Origin: Candidatus Zixiibacteriota bacterium
GTDB lineage: Bacteria > Zixibacteria > MSB-5A5 > GN15 > FEB-12
Assembly (NCBI GenBank): GCA_020351995.1
Contig: CP070674.1
Span: 2,823,521 to 2,872,140, forward strand
Reading direction: 5' to 3'
Length of the DNA: 48,620 bases
Shown: in pieces, positions 24,419-33,610 of the stretch
Layout of the letters: each line of letters starts with the position of its first letter
How positions within the stretch are numbered: position 1 is the stretch's first letter
Notes under the pieces: model-generated
What the model was told of the DNA's origin: nothing
Databases searched by the model: none
The model's input: the letters and a program-made list of their open reading frames with translations, nothing else
Translations under genes and position numbers: made by a program

Positions 24419-27208
24419 ATGAAAAAGTATCTTCAGTCCATCATCGACATTCGTAAGGGAGAGGTAGCCGTTACGCTGCTGCTCTTTGCGAACATCTATT
24501 TGCTGCTGCTTACGTATTATCTTCTTAAGCCCGCGAGCAGGAGCCTGTTTCTGGCCAAGGTCGGACCTGACCAGCTTCCATTTGTCTTTATCGTGATAGC
24601 CTTTGTCATTGTACCGGTGACAACGCTGTATTCGCGGGCCAGTCGTGGTCTGAGACTGAATCATCTGATAACCGTAACCATGACGATCATAGTGATTTGT
24701 CTGTTTGCATTGCGCTGGCTGATGACTTTGCCTCATTTCTGGGTCCCATATGTTTACTACACTTTTGCCAGTATATATGGCGTGCTATCAACGTCTCAGT
24801 TCTGGCTTCTGGCCAACGCCGTTCTCAACGCGGCGCAGGCTAAACGTCTTTTCGCCCTGCTAGGTCTGGGCGCCATTTTTGGGGCCTGGACGGGAGGTGA
24901 GGTTACGAGCATTATTGTCAAAACCTTTAATATTGCCACCGAAGATCTCGTTTATTTCTCCGCAGGTATCATTGTACTAAGCATGGCTGCTACGTGGGCG
25001 GTCTGGTCGATGAGAAAAGCAGAAATTGAAGAGCCGGCGCCGGCGCAAGCTAGAAAGGCGGTTAAAAGAGAAACGATTGGCGACATGTTCGGGTCGATAA
25101 AGCGCTCGCGGCATTTGCTGTTAATCGTCGGTATCATGACAATGACCATGATGGTAGCGGCGTTGGTCGAGTGGCAGTTTCAAACCGTGTCAACCTTCCA
25201 TTTTACCGACTTAGCCAACGGCGAGGTGGATAAATCGGCGCTGACGTCCTTTCTCGGCAAGTTTTATGGCCGATTGAGTCTCGTTTCAATCCTGTTGCAG
25301 ATTGTTTTTGCCTACCGCTTTCTCCGGGTTCTCGGTGTTGGGGGCGTTATTCTCTTCCTTCCGCTGGGTCTTCTCCTTGGTTCAACTGCTCTAATTTTCA
25401 ATGTGAGCCTGTTAACGGCCGTATTGTTGCGGGGCGCCGACGGTAGCCTCAAGTATTCTATAGACAAGACCGGCCGCGAATTACTTTACCTTCCAGTCCC
25501 TCTCGAACTGAAGAAGAAAACAAAGGTGTTCATCGATATGTTCATCGACCGGTGGGCGCGTGGTGCCACCGGTGTCCTGTTGATTCTTTTGATGGCGGCG
25601 TTTGGTTATGATTCCGATCCCATGGAAGCTGTCCGTAGGATGGGTTTTGTTGTCCTAGTGTTTCTCGCGGTTTGGATTGTGTTTGCGTTAAAGATGCGGC
25701 GCGAGTATGTCAATACTTTTAGAAAAGCGGTAGAAAAGAGAGAGATAGATCTGAGCGAGGTCCGCGTACGCCTGAACGAATCAGCGACCATTGCCACTCT
25801 GGTCAATAGCTTGAAGAGTGAGAACGACCGGGAAATAGAGTACGCTCTGGGTTTACTGGCCGGATTGCAGAACCCGAATCTGGTGGAACCCCTGAAGCCG
25901 CTTTTGAACCATCGCTCGGCCGACATAAGAAGGAAAGCAATTCATGTGCTTATGGCCCAGGCTGACAAGACCTTAGTACCGGAAGTCGAAAAGCTGATGG
26001 ATGATGATAATGTCGAGGTGCGCCGGGATGCGATGTATTTCATGTCAAAATTGGCCGATAGCGACCGTAAGCAGATGCTGAAGGAATTCTTAGCCCATCC
26101 TGAACCGAAGTATCGCTGTGCTGCTGTTTCGAGTATCGCCGTTTATGGCTCTCCCGACGAGAGACGGATGATAGACGAAAACAGCCTGGAGTCGCTTGTC
26201 AACCTTCCCGGCGAAGAGGGGGTGATTGCCCGTCGGCAAGTTGCGGGGGCACTTGGCTATCTTGGTGACGCCGGATTCAACAAGTACATCAGGCGCGTCC
26301 TGGATGAACCCGATCCCGGAGTCGTATCTAACACAATCTGGAGTATCGGCAGGCTAAGAGTCCGCGAACTCGTGCCCTGGCTACTGAACGCTCTGGCGGA
26401 TAGCCGTTATCGCCCCGACGCACGCGCAGCGCTGGCATCGTATGGAAGCTCTGTATTAGGAACACTGCTTGATTATTTGATGGACGATAGAACAGCATCG
26501 GCGATCCGGCGCAACATTCCTCGCGTAATGAGCCAGATTCCGGTACAGGAGTCGGTCGATGGTCTTACGGCTAGCATAAGCAAGGTCGACCCGTATCTGA
26601 AGTATTATGTTGTAAAAGCCCTGAATCGACTGCGCAATGAACATCCGGACTTGAAAATAGATGCTGTGAAAGTGGACGATGCTTTGATTTATGAAACCAA
26701 ATCTTACTACCGATCCGTTCAGCTTATTCGGGCACACGGTACCGAGCCCAGCGATGGCTCACGTCTGCTGTTGCGGGCTCTGCAGGAGAAGCAGGATCAA
26801 AATCTGGAACGTATCTTCCGTATTCTCGGATTAACATACCCGCCTTCCGACATACACAGCGCTTACCTTGGCATCGTCAGTACGAAGCGCACGCAGCGGG
26901 CCAGCGCTGTAGAGTTTCTTGATAATCTGCTGAAAAGTAACATCAAACGATATCTGTTTCCAATACTGGACGAGTCTTCCGCAGAAAGAGTTGTCCGCAA
27001 GGGCGAAGAACTTTTCGGCATCAGAGTGACCACCAGGGAAGAGGCTCTGGAGGGAATAATAAAGGGCCGCGATGCCTGGCTAAAGGTGTGCGCCATATAT
27101 TGCTGCAAGGGGGGTATGACTGAGCGGCTCCGGGCGGCCATAGAGTCAGCGGTCGGCGACGGTGACCCGGTTGTCAGGGAAACAGCTGAACTGGTGTTAA
27201 AGTCCTAG
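24419..27208 (+). CDS. NTT-like nucleotide transporter fused to HEAT repeats
   Basis: A 929-residue protein. Residues 1-440 form a 12-helix transporter whose opening LLKPASRSLFLAKVGPDQLP resembles ATP/ADP translocases (Npt/NTT family). The middle contains the polar RPAR-like and FYGRLSLVS segments. Residues about 455-929 are HEAT repeats with recurring HRSADIRRKAI and NVEVRRDAMYF helices. Similar Npt-HEAT proteins in other bacteria often end in a cyclic-nucleotide-binding domain. Here that domain is encoded separately 81 bp downstream. Whether it transports nucleotides or acts as a sensor is unknown. Confidence 0.75.
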   Translation: MKKYLQSIIDIRKGEVAVTLLLFANIYLLLLTYYLLKPASRSLFLAKVGPDQLPFVFIVIAFVIVPVTTLYSRASRGLRLNHLITVTMTIIVICLFALRWLMTLPHFWVPYVYYTFASIYGVLSTSQFWLLANAVLNAAQAKRLFALLGLGAIFGAWTGGEVTSIIVKTFNIATEDLVYFSAGIIVLSMAATWAVWSMRKAEIEEPAPAQARKAVKRETIGDMFGSIKRSRHLLLIVGIMTMTMMVAALVEWQFQTVSTFHFTDLANGEVDKSALTSFLGKFYGRLSLVSILLQIVFAYRFLRVLGVGGVILFLPLGLLLGSTALIFNVSLLTAVLLRGADGSLKYSIDKTGRELLYLPVPLELKKKTKVFIDMFIDRWARGATGVLLILLMAAFGYDSDPMEAVRRMGFVVLVFLAVWIVFALKMRREYVNTFRKAVEKREIDLSEVRVRLNESATIATLVNSLKSENDREIEYALGLLAGLQNPNLVEPLKPLLNHRSADIRRKAIHVLMAQADKTLVPEVEKLMDDDNVEVRRDAMYFMSKLADSDRKQMLKEFLAHPEPKYRCAAVSSIAVYGSPDERRMIDENSLESLVNLPGEEGVIARRQVAGALGYLGDAGFNKYIRRVLDEPDPGVVSNTIWSIGRLRVRELVPWLLNALADSRYRPDARAALASYGSSVLGTLLDYLMDDRTASAIRRNIPRVMSQIPVQESVDGLTASISKVDPYLKYYVVKALNRLRNEHPDLKIDAVKVDDALIYETKSYYRSVQLIRAHGTEPSDGSRLLLRALQEKQDQNLERIFRILGLTYPPSDIHSAYLGIVSTKRTQRASAVEFLDNLLKSNIKRYLFPILDESSAERVVRKGEELFGIRVTTREEALEGIIKGRDAWLKVCAIYCCKGGMTERLRAAIESAVGDGDPVVRETAELVLKS

Positions 27209-27289
27209 CCGGGAAAGAGTAATAAGTGGAAGACTCATTTGTGAAAGACAGCAACCTGAAATCGAGATTTAATAAGTGAAGTTCGAGTT

Positions 27290-27736
27290 ATGCTTACCGT
27301 AATTGAAAAAGTCATGTTTCTGCAGAATGTCGAAGTCTTTTCAGAGGTACCTTCAGAGCAACTGGCCTTCCTCGCGGCCATTGCTGAAGAAGTGACGTAT
27401 GCGAAGGGTAATGTCATATACCAGGTTAATGATCCCTCGGATGCTCTCTACCTGGTGCTTGATGGCAGCGTAAAGTTGCACACTGATGAAACCGAAATTA
27501 CCCTGGCAGGTTCGAGGGAAGCCTTCGGGGCCTGGGCATTATTTGACGAGGAGCCCCGGGTGGTTACGGCCACTGCTGTAGAAGACACCCGGCTGCTTCG
27601 AATCGACCGCGAAGATTTCGTGGATCTTCTCGCAGATCACGTTCAGATTACCCAGGCAATACTTAAGTCTATGGTTTCTCGTCTGAGGAATCTCGTGGAT
27701 CGGGTGGGCCTCGATCGCGCCTCGCCGAATCCATAG
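27290..27736 (+). CDS. Stand-alone cyclic-nucleotide-binding-domain protein
   Basis: A 148-residue CRP-like effector domain without a DNA-binding helix-turn-helix. NVEVFSEVPSEQLAFLA begins the fold, YLVLDGSVKLH forms the core, and PRVVTATAVEDTRLLRI is the beta-roll end. The phosphate-binding-cassette region reads AFGAWALFDEEPRVVTATA, so the usual cAMP-contact Arg-Ser pair is only partly present. It is probably co-transcribed with the NTT-HEAT gene, and looks like the detached C-terminal domain of that protein. Confidence 0.8.
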   Translation: MLTVIEKVMFLQNVEVFSEVPSEQLAFLAAIAEEVTYAKGNVIYQVNDPSDALYLVLDGSVKLHTDETEITLAGSREAFGAWALFDEEPRVVTATAVEDTRLLRIDREDFVDLLADHVQITQAILKSMVSRLRNLVDRVGLDRASPNP

Positions 27737-27802
27737 CAGGATAAGAAACCCACGGGTTCCGGCAAAGGTGCCCCCGGAGGCCCCGGTAGGTGGGGAACGT
27801 GT

Positions 27803-29035
27803 ATGAATGACAGAGCTGAAGAAATACGACGCCTGAAGGACTCTGAGGAGAAGTATCGAAAAATGGTCGAGCTGGCCAATGACGCGATCTTTGGAATCGA
27901 TGTTGACAGTGGCGGCATACTATATGCTAACCCAAAAGCCGAGAAGATGTGCGGTTACTCTTGTGACACTCTCACGGGAATGAAAGCCTGGGAGCTGCAT
28001 CCGCCGGAAGAGCAGGAATCGGCTCGAAAGCTGTTCGCGGAGGTTGTTGAAGAGGGGAGTAGTTACCGGAGGGACATGCATTTTGCTCGCGAGGACGGTT
28101 CCCGGATAATAGTAGACGTGAGCGCGGTGGTAACATCCTGCGGTGAGAAAAAAATCATCCAGCGTATCTGCCGTGACGTTACCGAGCGCAGGCAGCTGGA
28201 GGATGAACTGAAACAGCTAAATAAGGACCTGGAAATACGAATCGAGCAAAGGACTCGGGAGCTTAATAGAAAGCAGATGCAACTTGCCCAGTCGGAGAAA
28301 ATGGCAGCGCTGGGAAATCTGGTGGCCGGAATCGCACACGAAATCAACACCCCTCTGGGGGCACTCAACAGTAACAATGATGTTTTTATTCGGCTGGTTG
28401 CCAGGCTTAAGGCAGCTCTTGATGAACTCAAGGGATGCGATGAACTGCGCGACAATCCCGAACTGGAAACCATCTTTGAAAATATCGAAAAGCTCAATGA
28501 TGTGAGCCGAACCGCAGCCGATCGTATTGTCAATATAGTAAGCAGTCTGCGCAAGTTTGCCCGGCTGGATCGGTCCGAAAAGGATACTGTGGATATCCAC
28601 GAGGGTCTGGAGACCACTCTGACGCTGGCTCAACATGAGCTGAAAAACCGCGTGGAGGTAATAAGAGAATACGGTGACATTCCCATGATTGACTGTTATC
28701 CCAATCAGCTCAACCAGGCCTTCCTGAATCTGCTGGTCAACGCCAGCCAGGCGATTGAGGGACAGGGGAAGATATGGATTCGTACCCTCCAAAAAGATAA
28801 TAACGTGATTGTCGAAATAAGGGATTCAGGGAGGGGAATCCCCCCTGAAAACTTGAGTAAAGTTTTTGATCCGGGATTCACTACCAAGGGCTCCGGAGTT
28901 GGTACCGGTCTCGGACTGTCAATAGTGCATCAGATTATTCAGGATCATGGTGGAAACATCGAATTGGAAAGCGAGTTGAATAAAGGAACGACTTTCAGAG
29001 TGATACTGCCAATCAATGGTGGCGAGAAGTCATAA
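27803..29035 (+). CDS. PAS sensor histidine kinase (soluble)
   Basis: A 410-residue kinase with one PAS domain (about 12-130), a coiled coil (130-165), HisKA with His179 in IAHEINTP, and HATPase motifs NLLVNASQAI, DSGRGIP and GTGLGLSI. There are no membrane helices, so it senses a cytosolic cue. GGTGGGGAA precedes the ATG. The catalytic core is nearly collinear with that of the kinase at 22317 (both have VDIHEGLE), pointing to duplication. It is followed by the receiver at 29186. Confidence 0.9.
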   Translation: MNDRAEEIRRLKDSEEKYRKMVELANDAIFGIDVDSGGILYANPKAEKMCGYSCDTLTGMKAWELHPPEEQESARKLFAEVVEEGSSYRRDMHFAREDGSRIIVDVSAVVTSCGEKKIIQRICRDVTERRQLEDELKQLNKDLEIRIEQRTRELNRKQMQLAQSEKMAALGNLVAGIAHEINTPLGALNSNNDVFIRLVARLKAALDELKGCDELRDNPELETIFENIEKLNDVSRTAADRIVNIVSSLRKFARLDRSEKDTVDIHEGLETTLTLAQHELKNRVEVIREYGDIPMIDCYPNQLNQAFLNLLVNASQAIEGQGKIWIRTLQKDNNVIVEIRDSGRGIPPENLSKVFDPGFTTKGSGVGTGLGLSIVHQIIQDHGGNIELESELNKGTTFRVILPINGGEKS

Positions 29036-29185
29036 GGTCACCCGGGTGCCGGACCCGGGACATTGTGCGTTCCGCGGCGAGTCGGCACCTTATAATAACG
29101 AAACTGTTCAGGTCTGCCAACAAGAGGCAAGCATTTGAAGATAATAATCGTATACTGTAAAATAAGGATAGTTCAGGAGTAATAT

Positions 29186-29668
29186 ATGTCGGAGCAAACC
29201 GCAAAAGACACCATAGTACTTGTCGATGATGAGGAAATAGTTCTGACCAGTCTGAGTTCATTTCTCTCGCTGGAAACCAATTACGAGGTTCTCACTTTCG
29301 TTTCGGCGAAAGCGGCTCTGGAACACATTAAGCAGAAGGGCTGCGATCTGGTAATTTCCGACTACCTGATGCCTGAGATGGATGGTATTACCTTCCTGTC
29401 GAAGGTTAAGGAACTGGTACCCGAGGTGCCGCGAATAATTCTTACCGGCTACGCGGATAAGGAAAACGCCATCAAGGCTATTAACGATGTCGGCCTCTAT
29501 CAATACATCGAAAAGCCCTGGGCGAACGAGGACATTCTCATTATCATCCGCAACGGTCTGGAACGGCAGCTCTTGATGAAGAAACTTGATCAGAAGATTG
29601 ACCAGATAAATGCCGCCTATGCCGAGCTGCAGGGTCTGCACAAAGAGATTGTCAAGACCTTCGTGTAG
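29186..29668 (+). CDS. Single-domain response regulator
   Basis: A 160-residue receiver (REC). VDDEE near residue 13 is the acidic pocket, the phospho-acceptor is Asp59 (VISDYLMPEMDG), and ILTGYAD and IEKPW carry the conserved Thr and Lys. The last 30 residues are a coiled coil rather than an output domain. The KPW ending and helix are typical of receivers of the RpfG/HD-GYP type, but no HD domain follows. GGAGTAATAT precedes the ATG. It is likely the phosphate acceptor for the two upstream kinases. Confidence 0.9.
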   Translation: MSEQTAKDTIVLVDDEEIVLTSLSSFLSLETNYEVLTFVSAKAALEHIKQKGCDLVISDYLMPEMDGITFLSKVKELVPEVPRIILTGYADKENAIKAINDVGLYQYIEKPWANEDILIIIRNGLERQLLMKKLDQKIDQINAAYAELQGLHKEIVKTFV

Positions 29669-29686
29669 TCCGATATCAGAGTGCTA

Positions 29687-30535
29687 TTAGAATTTGAAGT
29701 TGATTGATATCATCATCGGTGTCGCTTCGCCATCCAGGGCGGAATAGGCACCATTCCCGAAATGGTAGAACAGTTCGGCTACAAGATAGCCCACTGTGGC
29801 ACCCACCAGAACATCCGAGACAAAGTGTTTATAGGCGTGGATTCGGCTCCATCCCACGAAACCGGCCCAGCCATATAAGAGCGTGGGGGGCAACCACCGC
29901 CACCTGCGGTACTCCGACGGAGTTATCTCGCTGCGCATAATAGAACGTATGCGTATATTGGCGAACGATGCAGCGAAAAACGCGCCCGACGTATGGCCGG
30001 AAAAAAACGAATGGCGATTATAGGATTTGTTGGCATCCGTGTGCCGAGCGTTGTTCTCCGGGTAAAGACTGAGCATGGGTCTTTCACGGGCAATCAGACC
30101 CTTGGCCAGATCGGTCAGTCCGCTGGTTGTCATAAGACCCGTAGAATACAGGAAGAAATCCTGTAAGATAGTTTTGCTCTTGTCACCCTGGGGCCAACAC
30201 ATATCGGCCGTCAGCAGCGCGACTCCCGCAACCAGCGGTGTTGCTACCGAGCCAAAAGAATTGTCCAGAAAGTTGGATTTACCCTCATAGTAACTTCCCC
30301 CTAAAAGTCGCTGCAGCTTCCGTTCAAGCGGCAACGGCCCGCCTATAAGCTGGGCGCGGCTTGAATCCACGTTGAGAACCATCCATCCGGCCACGGCAAC
30401 TCCCGCTGATCCGGATCCAATGGCGGCTATTTCGCCTCCACCTATGTACTCCTGGGCGAGCGGACTGCCGACAAAGCATCCGCAGATAAGAATGATGATC
30501 AGTAGGGGGATGGGGCTGATTGGCGTCGCTCGCAT
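29687..30535 (-). CDS. Periplasmic PAP2-family phosphatase
   Basis: A 282-residue protein with a signal peptide (1-27) and the three PAP2 motifs: KGLIARERP, SFFSGHTS and SRIHAYKHFVSD. This family dephosphorylates lipid phosphates such as undecaprenyl pyrophosphate or phosphatidic acid. The C-terminus ends in INFKF, with an aromatic last residue as in outer-membrane proteins, though the rest is not a barrel. It is the last of four minus-strand genes with 36 nt to the preceding one, and is convergent with the receiver gene. Confidence 0.85.
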   Translation of the reverse strand: MRATPISPIPLLIIILICGCFVGSPLAQEYIGGGEIAAIGSGSAGVAVAGWMVLNVDSSRAQLIGGPLPLERKLQRLLGGSYYEGKSNFLDNSFGSVATPLVAGVALLTADMCWPQGDKSKTILQDFFLYSTGLMTTSGLTDLAKGLIARERPMLSLYPENNARHTDANKSYNRHSFFSGHTSGAFFAASFANIRIRSIMRSEITPSEYRRWRWLPPTLLYGWAGFVGWSRIHAYKHFVSDVLVGATVGYLVAELFYHFGNGAYSALDGEATPMMISINFKF

Positions 30536-30571
30536 AAGTGTAAGAAACCGATCATAAACAGCAAAGGCAAA

Positions 30572-31843
30572 CTAGAATTTGCTTACAAGAACATCTCCGT
30601 ATTCTATGCCCAGCGACCTGAGAGCCTTAAAAAAGTGCCCCAGAGTCATCAGGTAATGATCCGACCTGAGGGAAATATCTTCGCGAATGGTCGGTGAAAC
30701 ATTACTGTAGAAGTAGTGCCCCGATTGAGCTGTGATCTCTACGATTTTCGGCGATCCATTGCGTTCGACAAAAAACGCTCCGGCGGTCAGGATGGGCTCG
30801 CCGGGAAAAAGGAAAGCGTGATTGGCGCGGGGAACCTTTTGGCCGGTTTCTTTCTCAATACGCTCTACCTCGGCTCGCAACAATTCCCGTCCAAACCTTA
30901 TCTTTCCCGTGATACCGACGGCAAAAAAGTACTCCCCGGTCTGCAGCGTGTCAAAACCCGCCGCGGTGAGAGTCTCCATGACTCGAACGTCACCGTTGCG
31001 ACCGAAGAACTTACGGTATTCATTCTGGAGCATGGGCGCCTCTTTGTTGGGGAATGCTTCGGCCGGAGCCCGATTGATAATCAGATCAAGGAGTGAGTCG
31101 GTCGGCACAAAAGCCTTCACTCCACGGGCAAAATCGGTTCTAATTTCGCGGTGGGCATACAGGTAGTTCATGTAGTTGTCGTATCCCTGTATAACATAAT
31201 CGGGAGGAGTCGCGAATATATCGCACCTCTCAGGGACGCCGAAATCAGTTGCTACTGGCGGTTCTGCCTGCAGATTTCCCAAATCCAATTGGTACAGATA
31301 ATCCGACACCGACTCGGAATACTTCTGAAGCGATTCCACCCCGGCATCTGGAATTGTCCCCGACACGAATTGCTTAAACCAGATTAGCCAGCGGATTTGC
31401 TGTGTGGTGCATATCAGGAGAGAGAAGGACTTGTCTTGCCATGTGATATCCATCAACACCCCGCGAAAACCGACCGGCTCTTTCTTGCTGGCGGTTGAGA
31501 GGTGATTAGCCATTGAACCGACAGATATTTCCTGAGTAGATTTAATGGCGGATATAACGGAGTCCACCGAGGCAAGATCCGGGCAGACTATGCGGATGGC
31601 TCGATAGATTCGGTCGACTATATCATCGGTCGATACTCGCACGTCCAGAGGTCCGGTGATGAGATATCCTCCGGATTCCGGGACAATCAAATCGAGCTCT
31701 GACTGCAATTGGGGATATTGAAGTTGTTGGAACTGCGCGTAAACATCCCCGGTCACGGGGTCTTTTTCCCCCGCCTGAACGGAAACAGAGACAACAAGCG
31801 TCGTCAGAATCAGCAGAGTAGCGAGTTTGCGGCAAGTAAGCAT
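30572..31843 (-). CDS. Secreted protein of unknown function
   Basis: A 423-residue protein with a Sec signal (about 1-24, ending VQAG). I do not recognise the family as a whole. The C-terminal 83 residues contain HAFLFPGEPILTAG, a short variable stretch, then TAQSGHY (SGHY at 374-377). I recall this Ala-Gly then SGHY pattern from the end of assorted uncharacterised bacterial and eukaryotic proteins, but cannot assign chemistry. It starts 12 nt after the lipoprotein-kinase gene, so it is part of the envelope operon. Confidence 0.75.
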   Translation of the reverse strand: MLTCRKLATLLILTTLVVSVSVQAGEKDPVTGDVYAQFQQLQYPQLQSELDLIVPESGGYLITGPLDVRVSTDDIVDRIYRAIRIVCPDLASVDSVISAIKSTQEISVGSMANHLSTASKKEPVGFRGVLMDITWQDKSFSLLICTTQQIRWLIWFKQFVSGTIPDAGVESLQKYSESVSDYLYQLDLGNLQAEPPVATDFGVPERCDIFATPPDYVIQGYDNYMNYLYAHREIRTDFARGVKAFVPTDSLLDLIINRAPAEAFPNKEAPMLQNEYRKFFGRNGDVRVMETLTAAGFDTLQTGEYFFAVGITGKIRFGRELLRAEVERIEKETGQKVPRANHAFLFPGEPILTAGAFFVERNGSPKIVEITAQSGHYFYSNVSPTIREDISLRSDHYLMTLGHFFKALRSLGIEYGDVLVSKF

Positions 31844-31855
31844 CGGCGATCCAGG

Positions 31856-33598
31856 TTAGTCGAGGTGTTCGATCCCGACAAGCTTGAACTGTCGCTCGTC
31901 GGGGAAATACCACAGCCAGAGCCGAGTTGGCTTACTCCATCGCTGGTTGGAGCGCTGTGTTTCGATTAGAATCTCGTAGAGGAAATTGTCGGAATCGCCA
32001 TCCTTTTCAGGGGGCGCGAAATAGGAGGCCATCTGGTCAAGATCATCCGATGTTAACAGTAATTCGGTGTCCTCCAAAGCACGTTTGGAAATAATTTTGC
32101 GACCGTCATATTTGACCGAATGACGATACCGGGTATCGGATTCGGTTTCAAGGCCATATTTCACAGCTAAATCTTCGAAGGCAATCCGAAAGTCCGGCGA
32201 GTTGTAGGAAGCAGAGAAATGATCAAGGGGATTGACCTTGCTAAACCAGTGACGCCCTATCTTGTCACGCCGTTCCTTGAGGGTATTGAAGAGATATTCC
32301 GCGGCCTCCGGGTCAGAGAACTGTCCGGCGTCGACCAGCGCCCTCAGGTCATCGTCACGAAAAGCCATGACAATTTTGGCACCCCAATAAGCATCGCGGC
32401 CGGTCATCTCATCGAAGGCCGGGTTGGGAAATATCGGATCGAATTTATGGGGCTTAAAAAGCTTTGATTCGAAATAACCTATCGAAGGATACTCGTATGG
32501 CTCCGCGTATTCCCAGGACCAGGTCTTCAGACCGAGAGTTATTAGCGAAACAAAGATGTCTCTTATATCAAAAAAGTTAGCGTATCCTTTTATCGCAGGC
32601 TTTGGCTTGTCGCCGTCGGAGCCGAAGGTCGAACCGAAATCTATCAGGTAGTGCCTCAAGAAGCAGCGACCGTCTTCTTCTTCGTATGCGTCAAGGGTAT
32701 TTTGATCCTTGGTGTCGTAGTGGTTAATCAGCGAAGCCATTACATACAGCCCACGCAGCTCCCGGCGGTGCTGGTGCTTACACCAATCGTTAGGGTCGTC
32801 TTTACGGGTTCCATCGTAACTGAAGGGGCCCTTCACATTCTTGAGTGCCAGCGAGGCGAGGGAGCGTATGTATCCGTCGGGACTGCGCTCAACATTCTCC
32901 AGAACCTCGTCCAGCACTTCCACGGTTAAAGGTCTAACCTGGCCGGCATTATCCGTGTAGGTCACGCCTTCCTTTATCCTGAGCAGGTGGGGCTTCCAGT
33001 ACACGATAGTCTCTTCGGGGACATTATATCCACAGGCATGGAAGAACCTGGATCCCATAGCGGCAGCGGCCGTGGCCATCTCCGGGAAACCGGGCGGGTC
33101 GAATTTGATGATATACTGATTGCCATGGATGTCTTCTATCCAGAATCCCACGGTGGCACCCTGGAGTTTCGGACGGAAAACGGTCCACTCACCCGACGTG
33201 TCCGGCCCGCCGGTTGTGGTCAGACCCAGGCGAATTTCTTCCGGGGTCATCCTGAACTGTCCGTGTCGATTCTCGAACCAGGTGCTATTGGGAACCTCGT
33301 CAAAACTGTTGATATTGAGAGCCTGTTTCGGACAGCCAAAAAGCTTGCACAAGTTTCGATCGAGATTAACAAACTGGTCGCCTTGCTCGAATACGGAACG
33401 TTCAAAGGTATCCCAGACCAGGTTGTAATTGCTGCTTGCGGGCTCGGCGATGTCTTTCTTGTCATCGTCGTACAGGTAAGGACCTTCCTTGCGCAACTTG
33501 TGTTCTGTGGCGCAGGAAGTCAGCAAAATCAGGGTCACTATCAAGCCCGGGACTATCAGTATATTTGGTGTGATGCAGTTAAATAACCGTGTCCTCAT
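31856..33598 (-). CDS. Outer-membrane-type lipoprotein with protein-kinase-like motifs
   Basis: A 580-residue lipoprotein; LLTSC gives lipidated Cys29. No family name is known to me. The core looks like a HipA/PI-kinase-type fold. DIHGNQYIIKF supplies a beta3-like Lys165 and FPEMATAAAAMG a helix with Glu173. NHYDTKDQN (293-300) matches the HxDxKxxN catalytic loop residue for residue, and LIDFG (DFG at 320-322) is the metal-binding motif. Such motifs on an exported lipoprotein suggest a secreted kinase-like enzyme comparable to FAM20 or SelO relatives; activity is inference. It is the second gene of the operon, 12 nt after the barrel gene. Confidence 0.75.
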   Translation of the reverse strand: MRTRLFNCITPNILIVPGLIVTLILLTSCATEHKLRKEGPYLYDDDKKDIAEPASSNYNLVWDTFERSVFEQGDQFVNLDRNLCKLFGCPKQALNINSFDEVPNSTWFENRHGQFRMTPEEIRLGLTTTGGPDTSGEWTVFRPKLQGATVGFWIEDIHGNQYIIKFDPPGFPEMATAAAAMGSRFFHACGYNVPEETIVYWKPHLLRIKEGVTYTDNAGQVRPLTVEVLDEVLENVERSPDGYIRSLASLALKNVKGPFSYDGTRKDDPNDWCKHQHRRELRGLYVMASLINHYDTKDQNTLDAYEEEDGRCFLRHYLIDFGSTFGSDGDKPKPAIKGYANFFDIRDIFVSLITLGLKTWSWEYAEPYEYPSIGYFESKLFKPHKFDPIFPNPAFDEMTGRDAYWGAKIVMAFRDDDLRALVDAGQFSDPEAAEYLFNTLKERRDKIGRHWFSKVNPLDHFSASYNSPDFRIAFEDLAVKYGLETESDTRYRHSVKYDGRKIISKRALEDTELLLTSDDLDQMASYFAPPEKDGDSDNFLYEILIETQRSNQRWSKPTRLWLWYFPDERQFKLVGIEHLD

Positions 33599-33610
33599 AA
33601 TACGAAATCC

